Below are positions 15,600 to 23,471 of a DNA stretch of 34,960 nt, one piece after another. Each line of letters begins with the position of its first letter. Position 1 is the stretch's first letter. Position numbers and translations under genes: made by a program. Source of the stretch: Candidatus Latescibacterota bacterium (GTDB lineage: Bacteria; Latescibacterota; UBA2968; UBA8231); NCBI GenBank assembly GCA_007571365.1, contig RKRN01000065.1, positions 1 through 34,960 of the forward strand. Direction: 5' to 3'. The notes beneath the pieces were generated by a model. The model was not told the DNA's origin. It saw only the letters and a program-made list of their open reading frames with translations, and did not search any database.

Positions 15600-16283
15600 T
15601 CAAACGGCGATTTTCGACAGCGCAATATGCCCCTTGAAGCAGTGGTCAATATCGCTGCCGGGGCGCCGCTGGCGCTCCTGATACGTTCCGCTGTAGAGAA
15701 AGTGGTCGCCGGTGTGCGAGAATGTGATTTGGTGGGGGCTTGGGTCCACCGAGGTATGTTTCGTTGCCAAACAGGTCCGATTGTGTTCGGGATGAGGTAG
15801 ATTCACGTTCAGAAAATATCCGGCGGCCAAGGTCTCGTTCAGCAAGTTGGCCAAAACCGGGCGCAGCCGGGCGGCGGCTAGCGACCAGTCAACCGACCGG
15901 CCTTTTACGGTATAGTGGGACAGGGCGATGGCCTTGCAACCGCAAATAGCAGCTTCCCTAGCGGCGGCTACCGTGCCGGATTCGTACACGTCCACCCCCA
16001 GATTGCCGCCGTGGTTGACCCCGGAAAGCACCCAGTCTCCGTCGGACGCTAGGCAGTTGAGTGCCAGACGGGTGCAGTCGGCCGGTGTGCCCCATATCCG
16101 GTAGCGTTCTTCGGTCAGTTTATCCACGCGAATGGGCCTATCGGTGGTCAACCGATGCCCGACGCCAGACTGCGGCTCGGCCGGTGCGACGACGACGACC
16201 TCGCCCCACTGCGCCGCCAGACGGACTAGGGTCTGCAAGCCTGCGGCTGTAATGCCGTCGTCGTTGGTAACGATCAATTTCAC
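15600..16283 (-). CDS. surE: 5'/3'-nucleotidase SurE
   Basis: 227 aa from GTG 16283. The N-terminal metal site is LIVTNDDGI (N7, D8, D9), followed by VVVVAPAEPQSGVGH, the GTPADC segment and the SGVNHGGNLG motif, all typical of SurE. The enzyme dephosphorylates nucleoside monophosphates in the cytoplasm with a divalent metal. Length is slightly short of the 250 aa usual for the family, with a compact C-terminus (FLYSGTYQERQRRPGSD). The Shine-Dalgarno sequence is weak. It is often linked to stationary-phase survival; nothing nearby suggests a special pathway. Confidence 0.93.
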   Translation of the reverse strand: MKLIVTNDDGITAAGLQTLVRLAAQWGEVVVVAPAEPQSGVGHRLTTDRPIRVDKLTEERYRIWGTPADCTRLALNCLASDGDWVLSGVNHGGNLGVDVYESGTVAAAREAAICGCKAIALSHYTVKGRSVDWSLAAARLRPVLANLLNETLAAGYFLNVNLPHPEHNRTCLATKHTSVDPSPHQITFSHTGDHFLYSGTYQERQRRPGSDIDHCFKGHIALSKIAV

Positions 16284-16590
16284 GGCGGTAAAGTTAAGGA
16301 GTCAGCGAAACATCTTGACATGAGCCAAGAACTTACTAAGACTTCTATTTAATATACAAAACTGATATGGCTTGAGGCTCATTCATGTACCTTATTGCCA
16401 AACAGATTGATCACGTGCCGTATCCCCCCGCCCCCGTTTGCAGTGTCCGTAACTATCTATATTTATTTGTCTTAGCCTTTCTCGCACCTGCGTTATTGGG
16501 TGCTCGCGCCAGAAGTCTTGCCAACCTCCCGCGCAAGAACGGCACCCCGTGTCGTGGCACGGGGGGAGAATCCACGGCGGGCGGCTGACC
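16284..16590. other. Intergenic region with hairpin
   Basis: About 300 bases between divergent surE and the efflux-adaptor remnant. A TTGACA near 16315 has no -10 at proper distance. CCCCGTG (16545-16551) and CACGGGG (16558-16564) form a perfect 7-bp hairpin without a T run. A 67-codon frame at 16385-16588 lacks a ribosome binding site and resembles nothing, so I do not call it. Confidence 0.4.
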
Positions 16591-16821
16591 ATGCCCAGCA
16601 AATATAGCTATATAATCGGCGGTCTTATTCTCATTATTTCTGTGGCAGTAGCGGCTTTGCTGATTGCACGGGCACCCGAACCGGTGCGCCGCGAGCCGCC
16701 GGCCCGGATCCCGTTTGCGCTGACCGGCTTGATCGCGGCCGGGTCTGGTGCCATACCGGTGTACGGGGCTGGAACCGTAAGGTCACTGTGGATCAAGCCT
16801 TGGCAGGAGCAGATGCCGTGA
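16591..16821 (+). pseudogene. Truncated RND-efflux adaptor (membrane fusion protein) N-terminus
   Basis: 76 aa from ATG 16591. It has one N-terminal membrane helix (YIIGGLILIISVAVAALLIA), a proline-rich segment (APEPVRREPPARIPF), and SGAIPVYGAGTVR, which resembles the first strand of periplasmic adaptor subunits just before their lipoyl half-motif. Real adaptors run to about 350-400 aa, but here the sequence changes to SLWIKPWQEQMP and stops. The stop codon overlaps the next start (GTGA, four bases). This looks like a deletion that joined the start of an adaptor gene to an unrelated membrane-protein gene. It could still be translated and couple translation of the next gene. Confidence 0.55.
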
Positions 16822-17285
16822 ACGCCTATCGCCACACCCAATTCGGCGCCGTCATCGTCGTCACCATCGCCGCGGCCGCCATACTGCTGGTCGCCCTGCC
16901 TGCGTCCGTGTGGGAGGTCGGAACGACCACCAGCGCACTGCTAGGCAGCACAGCATTATTCCTCGCCATAGTCTTGGCCCTGTTCGCCAGCCTGACGGTC
17001 GAAATCGACGCCGAGCACCTCCGCATCCGCTTTGGCATCGGCCTAATCCGCAAGCACTTCCCCCTCGATCAGATCGACACCGGCCGGCCGGTGAACAACC
17101 CCTGGATCTACGGCTGGGGCATCCGCCTGACACCCCACGGCTGGCTCTACAATGTCTCGGGACGGGAGGCCGTGGAACTAAAAATGAAAAGCGGCAAAAC
17201 CTGTCGCATTGGCACGGACGAGCCCGAAGTCTTGGCCGCCGCTCTCCAAGAAGCACTGGCCAACTCGAAGCCAGTGCCAGATTGA
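16818..17285 (+). CDS. Membrane protein with PH-like domain
   Basis: 155 aa from GTG 16818, eight bases after AGGAG and overlapping the previous stop by four bases. Two hydrophobic stretches near the N-terminus (AVIVVTIAAAAILLVALPAS and TALFLAIVLALFASLTV) form a membrane hairpin. The soluble C-terminal half (LRIRFGIGLIRKHFPLDQID, YGWGIRLTPHGWLYNVSGRE, VELKMKSGKTCRIGTDEPE) resembles bacterial PH-like domains. Such proteins sit in the inner membrane with the PH-like domain in the cytoplasm; function unknown. The following dioxygenase gene starts 70 bases later. Confidence 0.75.
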   Translation: MNAYRHTQFGAVIVVTIAAAAILLVALPASVWEVGTTTSALLGSTALFLAIVLALFASLTVEIDAEHLRIRFGIGLIRKHFPLDQIDTGRPVNNPWIYGWGIRLTPHGWLYNVSGREAVELKMKSGKTCRIGTDEPEVLAAALQEALANSKPVPD

Positions 17286-17355
17286 AGTCCCGGAGTTGCG
17301 TACCGCTGCGTCATCGCCCACCTTCCTAGTCCCACTATGTACGGGAAATTGGCGT

Positions 17356-18132
17356 ATGACAGACGACGAAAAGTATTTCTTCGACCTCAACGGCTACCTC
17401 GTCCTCAGAAAGGTCGTCGACCCAGACGTCATCCGGTGCTGCAACGAGGCCATCGATCGCTACGACGACCAGATTGAAGTCCACGAGCGCCGCTTTGAAG
17501 GCGAGTCCAAGGCCCTGACCAGCGACGTCCGGCAGCGCTGGAGTGATGCGATGGTCGCTTGGCAGCGGCCCTACTGCGAGCCCTTCCGCCAGTTGATGGT
17601 ACACCCCCGCCTCAAACCATACTTGCGCCAAATAATCGGCGACTATCAGATGGCCACGCGGCCGCGACTCATTGTGATGGACAAAGGCTGCGCCGGTCAC
17701 TACCTCCACGGCGGCCAACTCGACCGGCAGTCCTATTCGCTGACCTATCACTGGAAATTCGGCCAGATCTACAACAGCCTGACCCTAGTGGAATTCCCAC
17801 TAGCCGACGAAGGCCCCGGCGACGGCGGCTTGGCCGTAGTCCCCGGCGGCCACAAAGCCAACTACCCGATCCCCGAAGCACTGCGCCATTACGAGGCTTT
17901 CCAAGACGAAGTTGTCGAAGTCAACGTGCGCCCGGGCGACGCGGTGATCTTTGCCGAAGCCACCATCCACGGCACTTTGGTCTGGCGGGCGGATCATCAG
18001 CGCCGCACCCTGCTCTATTCCTATTGCCCGCGCTACCAAGCCCGCGTCGCCGCCATTGCCGCGGTATCGCATCCGCCCTACGTCCAAGACCTGACGCCAG
18101 AGCAACGAGCCGTCCTCCGGCCGCCCCACTAA
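17356..18132 (+). CDS. Phytanoyl-CoA dioxygenase (PhyH)-like protein 1
   Basis: 258 aa from ATG 17356; the homologous start of the next gene (MNDDDKFFFDLKGF against MTDDEKYFFDLNGY) fixes it. The cupin-like core shows VEFPLADEGPGDGGLAVVPG, the distal histidine H205 (IHGTLVW), and R216/R217, one of which should bind 2-oxoglutarate. Where PhyH proteins have the HxD iron motif this one reads H118-G-G (YLHGGQLDRQ), with an acidic D123 five residues on. The family uses Fe(II), 2-oxoglutarate and oxygen to hydroxylate small molecules. Substrate unknown. It is about 50 percent identical by eye to its neighbour and clearly a tandem duplicate. Confidence 0.88.
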   Translation: MTDDEKYFFDLNGYLVLRKVVDPDVIRCCNEAIDRYDDQIEVHERRFEGESKALTSDVRQRWSDAMVAWQRPYCEPFRQLMVHPRLKPYLRQIIGDYQMATRPRLIVMDKGCAGHYLHGGQLDRQSYSLTYHWKFGQIYNSLTLVEFPLADEGPGDGGLAVVPGGHKANYPIPEALRHYEAFQDEVVEVNVRPGDAVIFAEATIHGTLVWRADHQRRTLLYSYCPRYQARVAAIAAVSHPPYVQDLTPEQRAVLRPPH

Positions 18133-18139
18133 AAGTCCT

Positions 18140-18910
18140 ATGAACGACGACGATAAATTCTTCTTCGACCTCAAAGGATTCATCCACCTCAAGGGGGTGC
18201 TGAGCAAAGAGCAAGTGGAATGCTGCAACGCCGCCATAGACGCCCACGCCGATCGCTTTTTCCAGACCGAGCGCATCCTCGAAGGAGACTCCAAAGTCCT
18301 CGGCGGCACGAACAAGCAAAAGTGGATGGAAGGCATGTTGGAATGGGAACGCCCGCACTGCGAGCCTTTTCGCGACCTGCTCGTCCACGCCGCGATCCAG
18401 CCCTATCTCAACGAATTGCTCGGCGGCGGCTTTCGCCTAGATCACGGTCCCTTGCTCATTGCCATGGATAAAGGCGACGGCGGCCACTTGCTGCACGGCG
18501 GCGGCGTTGAGCGCCAGGATTTCTCGCAAACCTATACCTTCAAATTCGGTCAGATGTTTTGCGGCTTGACCGCAGTCGAGTTCCAGTTAGCCGACGAAGG
18601 CCCCGGCGATGGCGGCCTAGCGGTCATCCCCGGTTCCCACAAAGCCAATTTCCCCCTGCCCGAGAGGCTGTCCCGGTACGAAGAACACTGCGAATACGTC
18701 AAAGAGATCCACAGCCAAGCTGGCGACGCCATTATCTTCACCGAGGCGCTGACCCACGGCACGCTGGTATGGCAGGGCGAACACCAGCGCCGCTCGCTGC
18801 TCTACAAGTACAGTCCATCTTTCCAAGCCCACGCGCCCGGCTACCATCAGACGCAAGTCCCCGATTACATCCTCGACATGAGCGACGAAGAACGCGCCAT
18901 GCTCAGTTAG
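18140..18910 (+). CDS. Phytanoyl-CoA dioxygenase (PhyH)-like protein 2
   Basis: 256 aa, starting seven bases after the first copy. Its layout is the same: iron-site segment H119-G-G (LLHGGGVERQ) with acidic E124, core VEFQLADEGPGDGGLAVIPG followed by SHKANF, distal H206 (THGTLVW), and R217/R218 for 2-oxoglutarate. The first residue pair of the motif is kept in both copies, so HGG is a conserved feature and not a single mutation. The copies differ mainly at 40-60 and at the C-terminus (HAPGYHQTQVPDYILDMSDE). They may act on related substrates or form a heterodimer. Export is unlikely as no signal peptide is present. Confidence 0.89.
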   Translation: MNDDDKFFFDLKGFIHLKGVLSKEQVECCNAAIDAHADRFFQTERILEGDSKVLGGTNKQKWMEGMLEWERPHCEPFRDLLVHAAIQPYLNELLGGGFRLDHGPLLIAMDKGDGGHLLHGGGVERQDFSQTYTFKFGQMFCGLTAVEFQLADEGPGDGGLAVIPGSHKANFPLPERLSRYEEHCEYVKEIHSQAGDAIIFTEALTHGTLVWQGEHQRRSLLYKYSPSFQAHAPGYHQTQVPDYILDMSDEERAMLS

Positions 18911-18933
18911 GGCTGCGTTCCAAGTACCATCTG

Positions 18934-19431
18934 ATGTTACGCACTCTTGATCTGGGTCTGACGCTTCTGGCCCTTTTCTTAGCCGCCGGCTGCTACTACG
19001 CGACGCCAAGTAGCTTCTTAGGCGGGATCGACAGCATAGCGATACCCCGGCCGAGCAACTATACCTCAGCACAGTCCGTTGCCGATAGCTTGACCGCGGC
19101 GTCGCTAAGAGCCTTTGGCCAAAAAGGGGCCTTGCGTATTGCGGACGCGGAAGGAGCCGATGCGATCCTCTATCTCAACATCCTCTCGGTTGAAGATCGC
19201 TTCTATCCCTCGGCTCAATCCGTAGATCAATACCGATGCTCTGTGGTGGTCGCGGTCGAGATAAAAGCCTTTGAAGGGCCGGTACTGCTGAAGCAATACG
19301 AGGCGACAGGGTGGGGGACGTATGAAGAGGATGCCGAGCGAGAGGGTGCTGTCGGCAAGGCCGTGAGTATGGTTGTGAGGGATATTATCGACCGATCGAC
19401 CTGGACAAAAACCGCGCCAAGGCGACCTTGA
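18934..19431 (+). CDS. lptE: LptE-like LPS-assembly lipoprotein
   Basis: 165 aa from ATG 18934. The lipobox LAAGC puts the lipidated cysteine at residue 20. Downstream, GGIDSIAIPRPSNYTSAQSV, GALRIADAEGADAILYLNIL and a C-terminal helix EGAVGKAVSMVVRDIIDRS follow the LptE plan (short strand-rich domain with N- and C-terminal helices). LptE plugs the LptD barrel and helps deliver LPS to the outer membrane. No lptD is in the window. It follows the PhyH-like pair by 24 bases and may be cotranscribed. The match is to the fold plan of LptE rather than to a strong signature. Confidence 0.7.
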   Translation: MLRTLDLGLTLLALFLAAGCYYATPSSFLGGIDSIAIPRPSNYTSAQSVADSLTAASLRAFGQKGALRIADAEGADAILYLNILSVEDRFYPSAQSVDQYRCSVVVAVEIKAFEGPVLLKQYEATGWGTYEEDAEREGAVGKAVSMVVRDIIDRSTWTKTAPRRP

Positions 19432-19576
19432 GTTTCAGGCTAGCCCACAACCCCTTTTCCGAGGACGTCGGCGATAGCCTGCCCGCGGAAGTGTTTGCAA
19501 GAACCGTATAGCCCAACTGCCGCTGCCAGTCGACGGCAGACTTGCCGGAGAAAGCGCACTCACGGCATAGGCTCAT
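19385..19576 (-). CDS. Small ORF coupled to the aldo/keto reductase
   Basis: 63 aa. Its ATG overlaps the stop of the aldo/keto reductase (ATGA), a common sign of translational coupling, and its last 47 bases run antisense through the 3' end of the LptE-like gene. The product starts MSLCRECAFSGK with a CxxC pair, then SAVDWQRQLGYTVLANTSAG and a basic end KLKVALARFLSRSIGR. I do not recognise it. No separate ribosome binding site is evident. It may be real and small, or just an accidental frame. Confidence 0.35.
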   Translation of the reverse strand: MSLCRECAFSGKSAVDWQRQLGYTVLANTSAGRLSPTSSEKGLWASLKLKVALARFLSRSIGR

Positions 19577-20457
19577 TCCGGCTCCTCGCCAACACGCGCC
19601 AGCTTGGCCTTTGCCGCCGCGTAGTGCTCCGCGGGCAGGGGCCCCGCCAAGGCCGCCGCGACATTCGCCTTCATGTGTTCGAGGTTCGTCGTGCCGACAA
19701 TCGTCGTGTGACACGCTGGATGTGCAAGGGTGAAGCGCAGGATAAACTCGTGGCGGCTCATCTCGCCAGTCAGTTCGTCGAGACCGGACCGCTCCCATTT
19801 CGACTGGCGCTCCTCATTGGCGCGGTGGCCCAAGCTAATGCCGCCGCGAATGAGAATGCCGGCTCCGGCGTCGGCCGCTTGCTGAATCATCCTCTCGTGC
19901 TGGCGCTCGAGCGCGGAGTAGGGAATCTGAAACACATCAAACGCACCCGACGCCACAAAAGCGGCCAAATGCGGCAGCGTGGAAGACACGCCGATGAAGC
20001 GGGTTTTTCCCGCCTGTCGAATATCTTCAAGCACTTCGACCAGCCCGCCCCGCTCTACGTCTTCCACGCTGGGATTGTGCATCTGGAGCAAGTCTACGCA
20101 GTCGGTCTTCAGGCGGCGCAGGCTCTGGTCGATGTTGGTGTGCAGGCGCTCGGCGGTCCACAAGTGGTTTGGGTCCAGCCTGTTGCCATCTGCGTCGATG
20201 TTACAGCCACACTTGGTTGCGAGGAAAAAATCGTCGCGACGATGGCTCAGGTACTTGCCGACCCGCCCCTCGCTGGCGCCGTAATCCGGGGCCGTATCCA
20301 CGAGATTGATCCCGGCGTCGAGGGCCGCATTCAAGACGCAGCCGGCCCGATCGTCGTACTCCGCCTCATCCGGCAGGCCGCGCTCAGCGGCGCCAAAGCC
20401 GAGCTGTGTGACCTCAAGCCCGGTGCGGCCCAAGGTGCGTTTAGTCAAATTGTCCAT
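19573..20457 (-). CDS. Aldo/keto reductase
   Basis: 294 aa. GAGGAG lies five bases before ATG 20457. The catalytic tetrad is visible: D54 and Y59 (NLVDTAPDYGASE), K82 (FLATKCG), H127 (LLQMHNP). The barrel continues with IGVSSTLPHLAAF and the NADPH-binding region TTIVGTTNLEHMKAN near the C-terminus. The family reduces aldehydes, ketones and sugars with NADPH, and this subgroup (GRTGLEVTQLGFGAAE start) resembles bacterial sugar-related oxidoreductases. Substrate unknown. It is transcribed divergently from the DUF4258 gene. Confidence 0.92.
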   Translation of the reverse strand: MDNLTKRTLGRTGLEVTQLGFGAAERGLPDEAEYDDRAGCVLNAALDAGINLVDTAPDYGASEGRVGKYLSHRRDDFFLATKCGCNIDADGNRLDPNHLWTAERLHTNIDQSLRRLKTDCVDLLQMHNPSVEDVERGGLVEVLEDIRQAGKTRFIGVSSTLPHLAAFVASGAFDVFQIPYSALERQHERMIQQAADAGAGILIRGGISLGHRANEERQSKWERSGLDELTGEMSRHEFILRFTLAHPACHTTIVGTTNLEHMKANVAAALAGPLPAEHYAAAKAKLARVGEEPE

Positions 20458-20551
20458 GGTTGCTCCTCAATTAGGTATTACCGATCTCTGCTTGGAGACA
20501 GGTCGAGAATAATCTAAGCTATATGTTACCAGGGCGAGAGGGAGGACCTAC

Positions 20552-20794
20552 TTGTCGCCGAGCTTCATAGAGCGCATAAGAGACAAGATCCGAGCGCGCC
20601 AATACGATATGTCCGCTCATGCCATGGAGGAGATGGCCGAGGATTTACTGGATATTGTCGATGTCGAGATAGCGGTATGGAATGGGCAAATTGTCCGTAC
20701 GGAAAGGGACGATCCGAGAGGAACGAAGTACGTCATAGAGGGCACGGCTGTCGATCAGAAGACGCCAGTCGGCGTTGTCGGGCGTTTTACATAG
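20552..20794 (+). CDS. DUF4258 protein, probably C-terminally frameshifted (toxin-like)
   Basis: 80 aa from TTG 20552, six bases after GGAGG. The sequence (IRARQYDMSAHAMEEMAEDLL, then VDVEIAVWNGQIVRT, then DPRGTKYVIEGT) matches DUF4258, a small fold related to RelE/HigB-type toxins. The frame stops after VGVVGRFT, whereas homologues continue to a strand like FLIITVYEV. The missing strand is present in the next frame: NDRFLIITVSEVSAL, ending at TGA 20841-20843, 12 bases before the next ATG. A one- or two-base indel near 20785-20800 would explain this. It pairs with the zinc-finger protein downstream as a toxin-antitoxin-like unit. It could be a broken toxin or a sequencing error. Confidence 0.8.
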   Translation: MSPSFIERIRDKIRARQYDMSAHAMEEMAEDLLDIVDVEIAVWNGQIVRTERDDPRGTKYVIEGTAVDQKTPVGVVGRFT

Positions 20795-20855
20795 AAACGA
20801 CCGCTTCCTGATTATTACGGTCTCCGAAGTCTCCGCACTCTGAGGAATAAGGGCT

Positions 20856-21092
20856 ATGTACGAATACAATTGCGAATACTGCGACGGAACGGTTAAACCA
20901 CGTCTCGTCGCGCATGAGGCGTTCAAACACAAAGATAGATTTGTGATTCTCGAAGATGTCGCGATAGGTGTCTGCGATTCGTGCGGCAATCGGTACTATT
21001 CCGCCGATATTCTTCATGTAGTACACGAAATAGCCACGGGCAAGAAAGCAGCTAAACGCAATGAGGTAATTCCGGTAGGGCATTTGTTTTGA
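20856..21092 (+). CDS. YgiT-type zinc-finger protein (MqsA-like antitoxin N-domain)
   Basis: 78 aa. It has two CxxC pairs, C6-C9 (NCEYC) and C40-C43 (VCDSC), spaced as in the zinc-binding domain of MqsA/YgiT, followed by GNRYYSADILHVVHEI. The MqsA DNA-binding C-terminal helix-turn-helix is absent; the protein ends VIPVGHLF. Short proteins of this sort are commonly encoded right after DUF4258 genes and are taken as antitoxin partners. GAGGA lies close upstream. Base composition is lower in GC than in the surrounding genes, which suggests acquisition. Confidence 0.85.
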   Translation: MYEYNCEYCDGTVKPRLVAHEAFKHKDRFVILEDVAIGVCDSCGNRYYSADILHVVHEIATGKKAAKRNEVIPVGHLF

Positions 21093-21179
21093 CTCGCAGT
21101 GAGGCTCCACTGAATCGGTACCCGCGATTCCCAAAGAGGAGAGCGCAAGTCCTGCCCGAAGTTGGAACGCTCTAGGGCA

Positions 21180-23141
21180 TCAGGACTGGTCAGTATCCCG
21201 CTCCCGCACCATCTCGTGCCCCTCAAACAAATCCCGCGCCACCGTTCCTTGGGCCTGCCGCGGCGGCTCGGCCCCCAAGATCTGGCAAAAGGTGGGTACG
21301 ACATCGGCGGCGTGGATGTACCCCAGCTTCTCCACCGGTCGCTCGTAGCCCGGCTTCACGCCCGGCCCGGCCAGCAACCACGACCCAAAGCTGGACGATA
21401 CCTCACTTTGGGTCGGCAGAAATCCCCCATGGTGCGCCCCGAACACATTGGGGGCTCCAACGCAGCCCCCGCCCGCAATGCCGCGCCACTGGCCGTAGTA
21501 CCCGCTCACGTACCCATGATCCCACGCAAAGACCACATCGCCGCATTGATCGCCCCACTGCCCGAGGAGGTACGCATCCCGCCGCGGCAGGGCTATGGCC
21601 ACCGGATTGCGCCCCACTTCTCGATCAACCCACGTGCGCAAGGCCAGCAGCAACTCGGCCTCAATGCGGTCGAATTCCGCTCCCGGCTCGGCGTTGATGA
21701 AAATATCGAATCCTTTATCGTCCTTCATGTAGGCCCGAGTGCGCTCCCAGTCAATGTCCGCCTCGCGCACCTGATCGCGCACCAGCGTTTCTGCGCCGCC
21801 GGCTTTGAGAGCCAGCAAGCCCTGCTCGTGTAGAAACTGCCGGATATTGGCCACGCGCACATCGGGCGAGCACCCGTGGTCGGACACCACGCCCACGTAC
21901 GTATGCTCATCCGCGCCTTCCCACAGCCGCGCCAAGATGCGATCCCCCACTTGATAGGCCCGCCGGAAATAGTCCACGTACTGTTCGGCGCACTCGGCTG
22001 CATACCCCGGACACACCGGATCTACGTCCCCGAGGTGGATGTGGTTGAGATAGTCGTACAGATGCCAGTGACAGATAAAAAAGGAACAGCCCCGCTCGCG
22101 CAGCATGTAGCGTGCGACCTCGGCAAACCACATCCCTTGGTACTCGCATTCTTCCAAGGCCGTGTCAAAATCGGCCATTCCGGCCGTATAGGGCAACATA
22201 GAGGCGTGTTCCTGATACGGGCCAAAGCGCTCCACCAACTCCCCGGCCAACGCCCCGGGCAGCGTGAAGCCGTCGGTATAAGTTGCTTGAGTGCGGTAGA
22301 GCTTGAGGCGGCTGCCATCCGCGGCCAGTTCCATCAGCTTAAAACGCAGTGCTGCCGAGCGTTTGCTCCCGTCCATGGCAAAGTCCGCCACCGCCCACTC
22401 GCTCCATGCCCCCACCCCAGCAACGGCTATGCAACTAGCCCCATCCCGGCCTCGACACACCAACACCTGGTCGTAGCCTTGCGCCGCACTGTCCACCGCC
22501 AGCAAGTAAAACGCGGTGACATCCCCACCCAACCGCGCCACCACCTCAATGCGGCTCTCCAGCGGCGGAGCGTGACTTTCGGGCAGGTTCCGCCAGCCCG
22601 ATGCCGGTATTAGCGGCGGGATCGGCTCGACGCTGCGCTGTTCCTGCCGCACGGCCGTCCCGTCGTGGTCCATCTCGATAGCTTCCGCTCGCGCCGCCGC
22701 CGTGGTGTAGGCCTGACACATAGCCACTTCAAAGTCCGTGCTGCGATGCCCAGGATGGCCAAAGCCATCGACGACAAAGCCCGTCTTCACGCCAGAAGGA
22801 TGGGCGGCCGGATAGTGGACCGCCACGCTTTGTCGGCCCGCTCGCTCCAAGGCGTTCCAGATGCGCTCGGCATTGTTGGCCCGCCCGTCGAAACTGTCGA
22901 TCCGCTGGCCCGGCGCGACTTCCACCCGCCAGCGCGTTACCCCGTGCGTACCCGTGTGTGCCCCGGTCGAAAGGGTGGCCCAGTTAGTCGGGGTCCACAC
23001 CGGAAAAGAAGGCAGAGTCTGATTGACCACGCCCTCGCGCAGCAAGCGCTCGAAGTGGGGCAAAGCCCCTTCTGCGGCGAATCGCTTCATCATCGGGACG
23101 ATAAAGCCGTCCATGCCAAAGGCGTATATCTTGCGCTCCAT
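21180..23141 (-). CDS. Alkaline-phosphatase-superfamily phosphodiesterase/nucleotide pyrophosphatase
   Basis: 653 aa. The superfamily pattern is complete: metal ligand D11 (YAFGMDGF), catalytic threonine region SFPVWTPTNWATLSTG with T50 the likely nucleophile and N53 beside it, then TGTHGV, HWHLYDYLNH, VVSDHGCSP and AHHGGFLPTQ, which supply the remaining zinc ligands. The long insert of about 200 residues between HGV and the second metal region is beta-rich. No signal peptide is visible, so it is likely cytoplasmic. Members cleave phosphomonoesters, phosphodiesters or sulfates. GAGGAG is only two bases from the ATG. It faces away from the DUF6785-type gene, and the two share an upstream region. 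Confidence 0.88.
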   Translation of the reverse strand: MERKIYAFGMDGFIVPMMKRFAAEGALPHFERLLREGVVNQTLPSFPVWTPTNWATLSTGAHTGTHGVTRWRVEVAPGQRIDSFDGRANNAERIWNALERAGRQSVAVHYPAAHPSGVKTGFVVDGFGHPGHRSTDFEVAMCQAYTTAAARAEAIEMDHDGTAVRQEQRSVEPIPPLIPASGWRNLPESHAPPLESRIEVVARLGGDVTAFYLLAVDSAAQGYDQVLVCRGRDGASCIAVAGVGAWSEWAVADFAMDGSKRSAALRFKLMELAADGSRLKLYRTQATYTDGFTLPGALAGELVERFGPYQEHASMLPYTAGMADFDTALEECEYQGMWFAEVARYMLRERGCSFFICHWHLYDYLNHIHLGDVDPVCPGYAAECAEQYVDYFRRAYQVGDRILARLWEGADEHTYVGVVSDHGCSPDVRVANIRQFLHEQGLLALKAGGAETLVRDQVREADIDWERTRAYMKDDKGFDIFINAEPGAEFDRIEAELLLALRTWVDREVGRNPVAIALPRRDAYLLGQWGDQCGDVVFAWDHGYVSGYYGQWRGIAGGGCVGAPNVFGAHHGGFLPTQSEVSSSFGSWLLAGPGVKPGYERPVEKLGYIHAADVVPTFCQILGAEPPRQAQGTVARDLFEGHEMVRERDTDQS

Positions 23142-23471
23142 AGCTCCTCAGTCTGTAGAGGTGATTTCGTCGGGGCGGCCCTGGTGGTCGCCCGCTTAGC
23201 GGATCCTTTTGGGGACAGACACATAGGTCTGTCCCTACGGTTCGACCGGCGCAGGGGCCAGCACCGTCGACGGATCCCGTCAGGTGGGCGCCCACCCACG
23301 GGGCCGATAGCTGCTAACGCCACGGCGTAACAGCAGTTCCCGATTCATAGTTAGCGGCTTTTTTCCGCAGACAGCAACCAAGCCGCGTCCGTCGTTCATT
23401 GACGGGTATCCGCGGATTTGGCTACGTTACGCTGCGCCCGCCTAGTAACCACTGACCATGCTCTACTAATC
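23142..23471. other. Divergent intergenic region with a perfect hairpin
   Basis: About 330 bases between divergently transcribed genes. It must hold both promoters, but I see no convincing -35/-10 pair. The only clear structure is the hairpin at 23212-23235. No reading frame here looks like a protein. Confidence 0.45.
23212..23235. repeat. REP-like perfect palindrome
   Basis: GGGACAGAC at 23212-23220 and GTCTGTCCC at 23227-23235 form a perfect 9-bp stem around ACATAG. There is no T run on either strand, so it is not a classic terminator. It resembles dispersed palindromic repeats, but only one copy is in this window. Confidence 0.6.

Noticed and set aside
14764-15681. 305-codon plus-strand frame
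   Set aside because: It is antisense to the mandelate-racemase-like enzyme gene and shows no protein-family signal.
16385-16588. 67-codon frame upstream of the adaptor remnant
   Set aside because: No ribosome binding site, mixed composition and a hairpin inside; I could not support it as a gene.
19495-20517. 340-codon plus-strand frame
   Set aside because: It runs antisense through the aldo/keto reductase, whose catalytic tetrad and ribosome binding site are clear.
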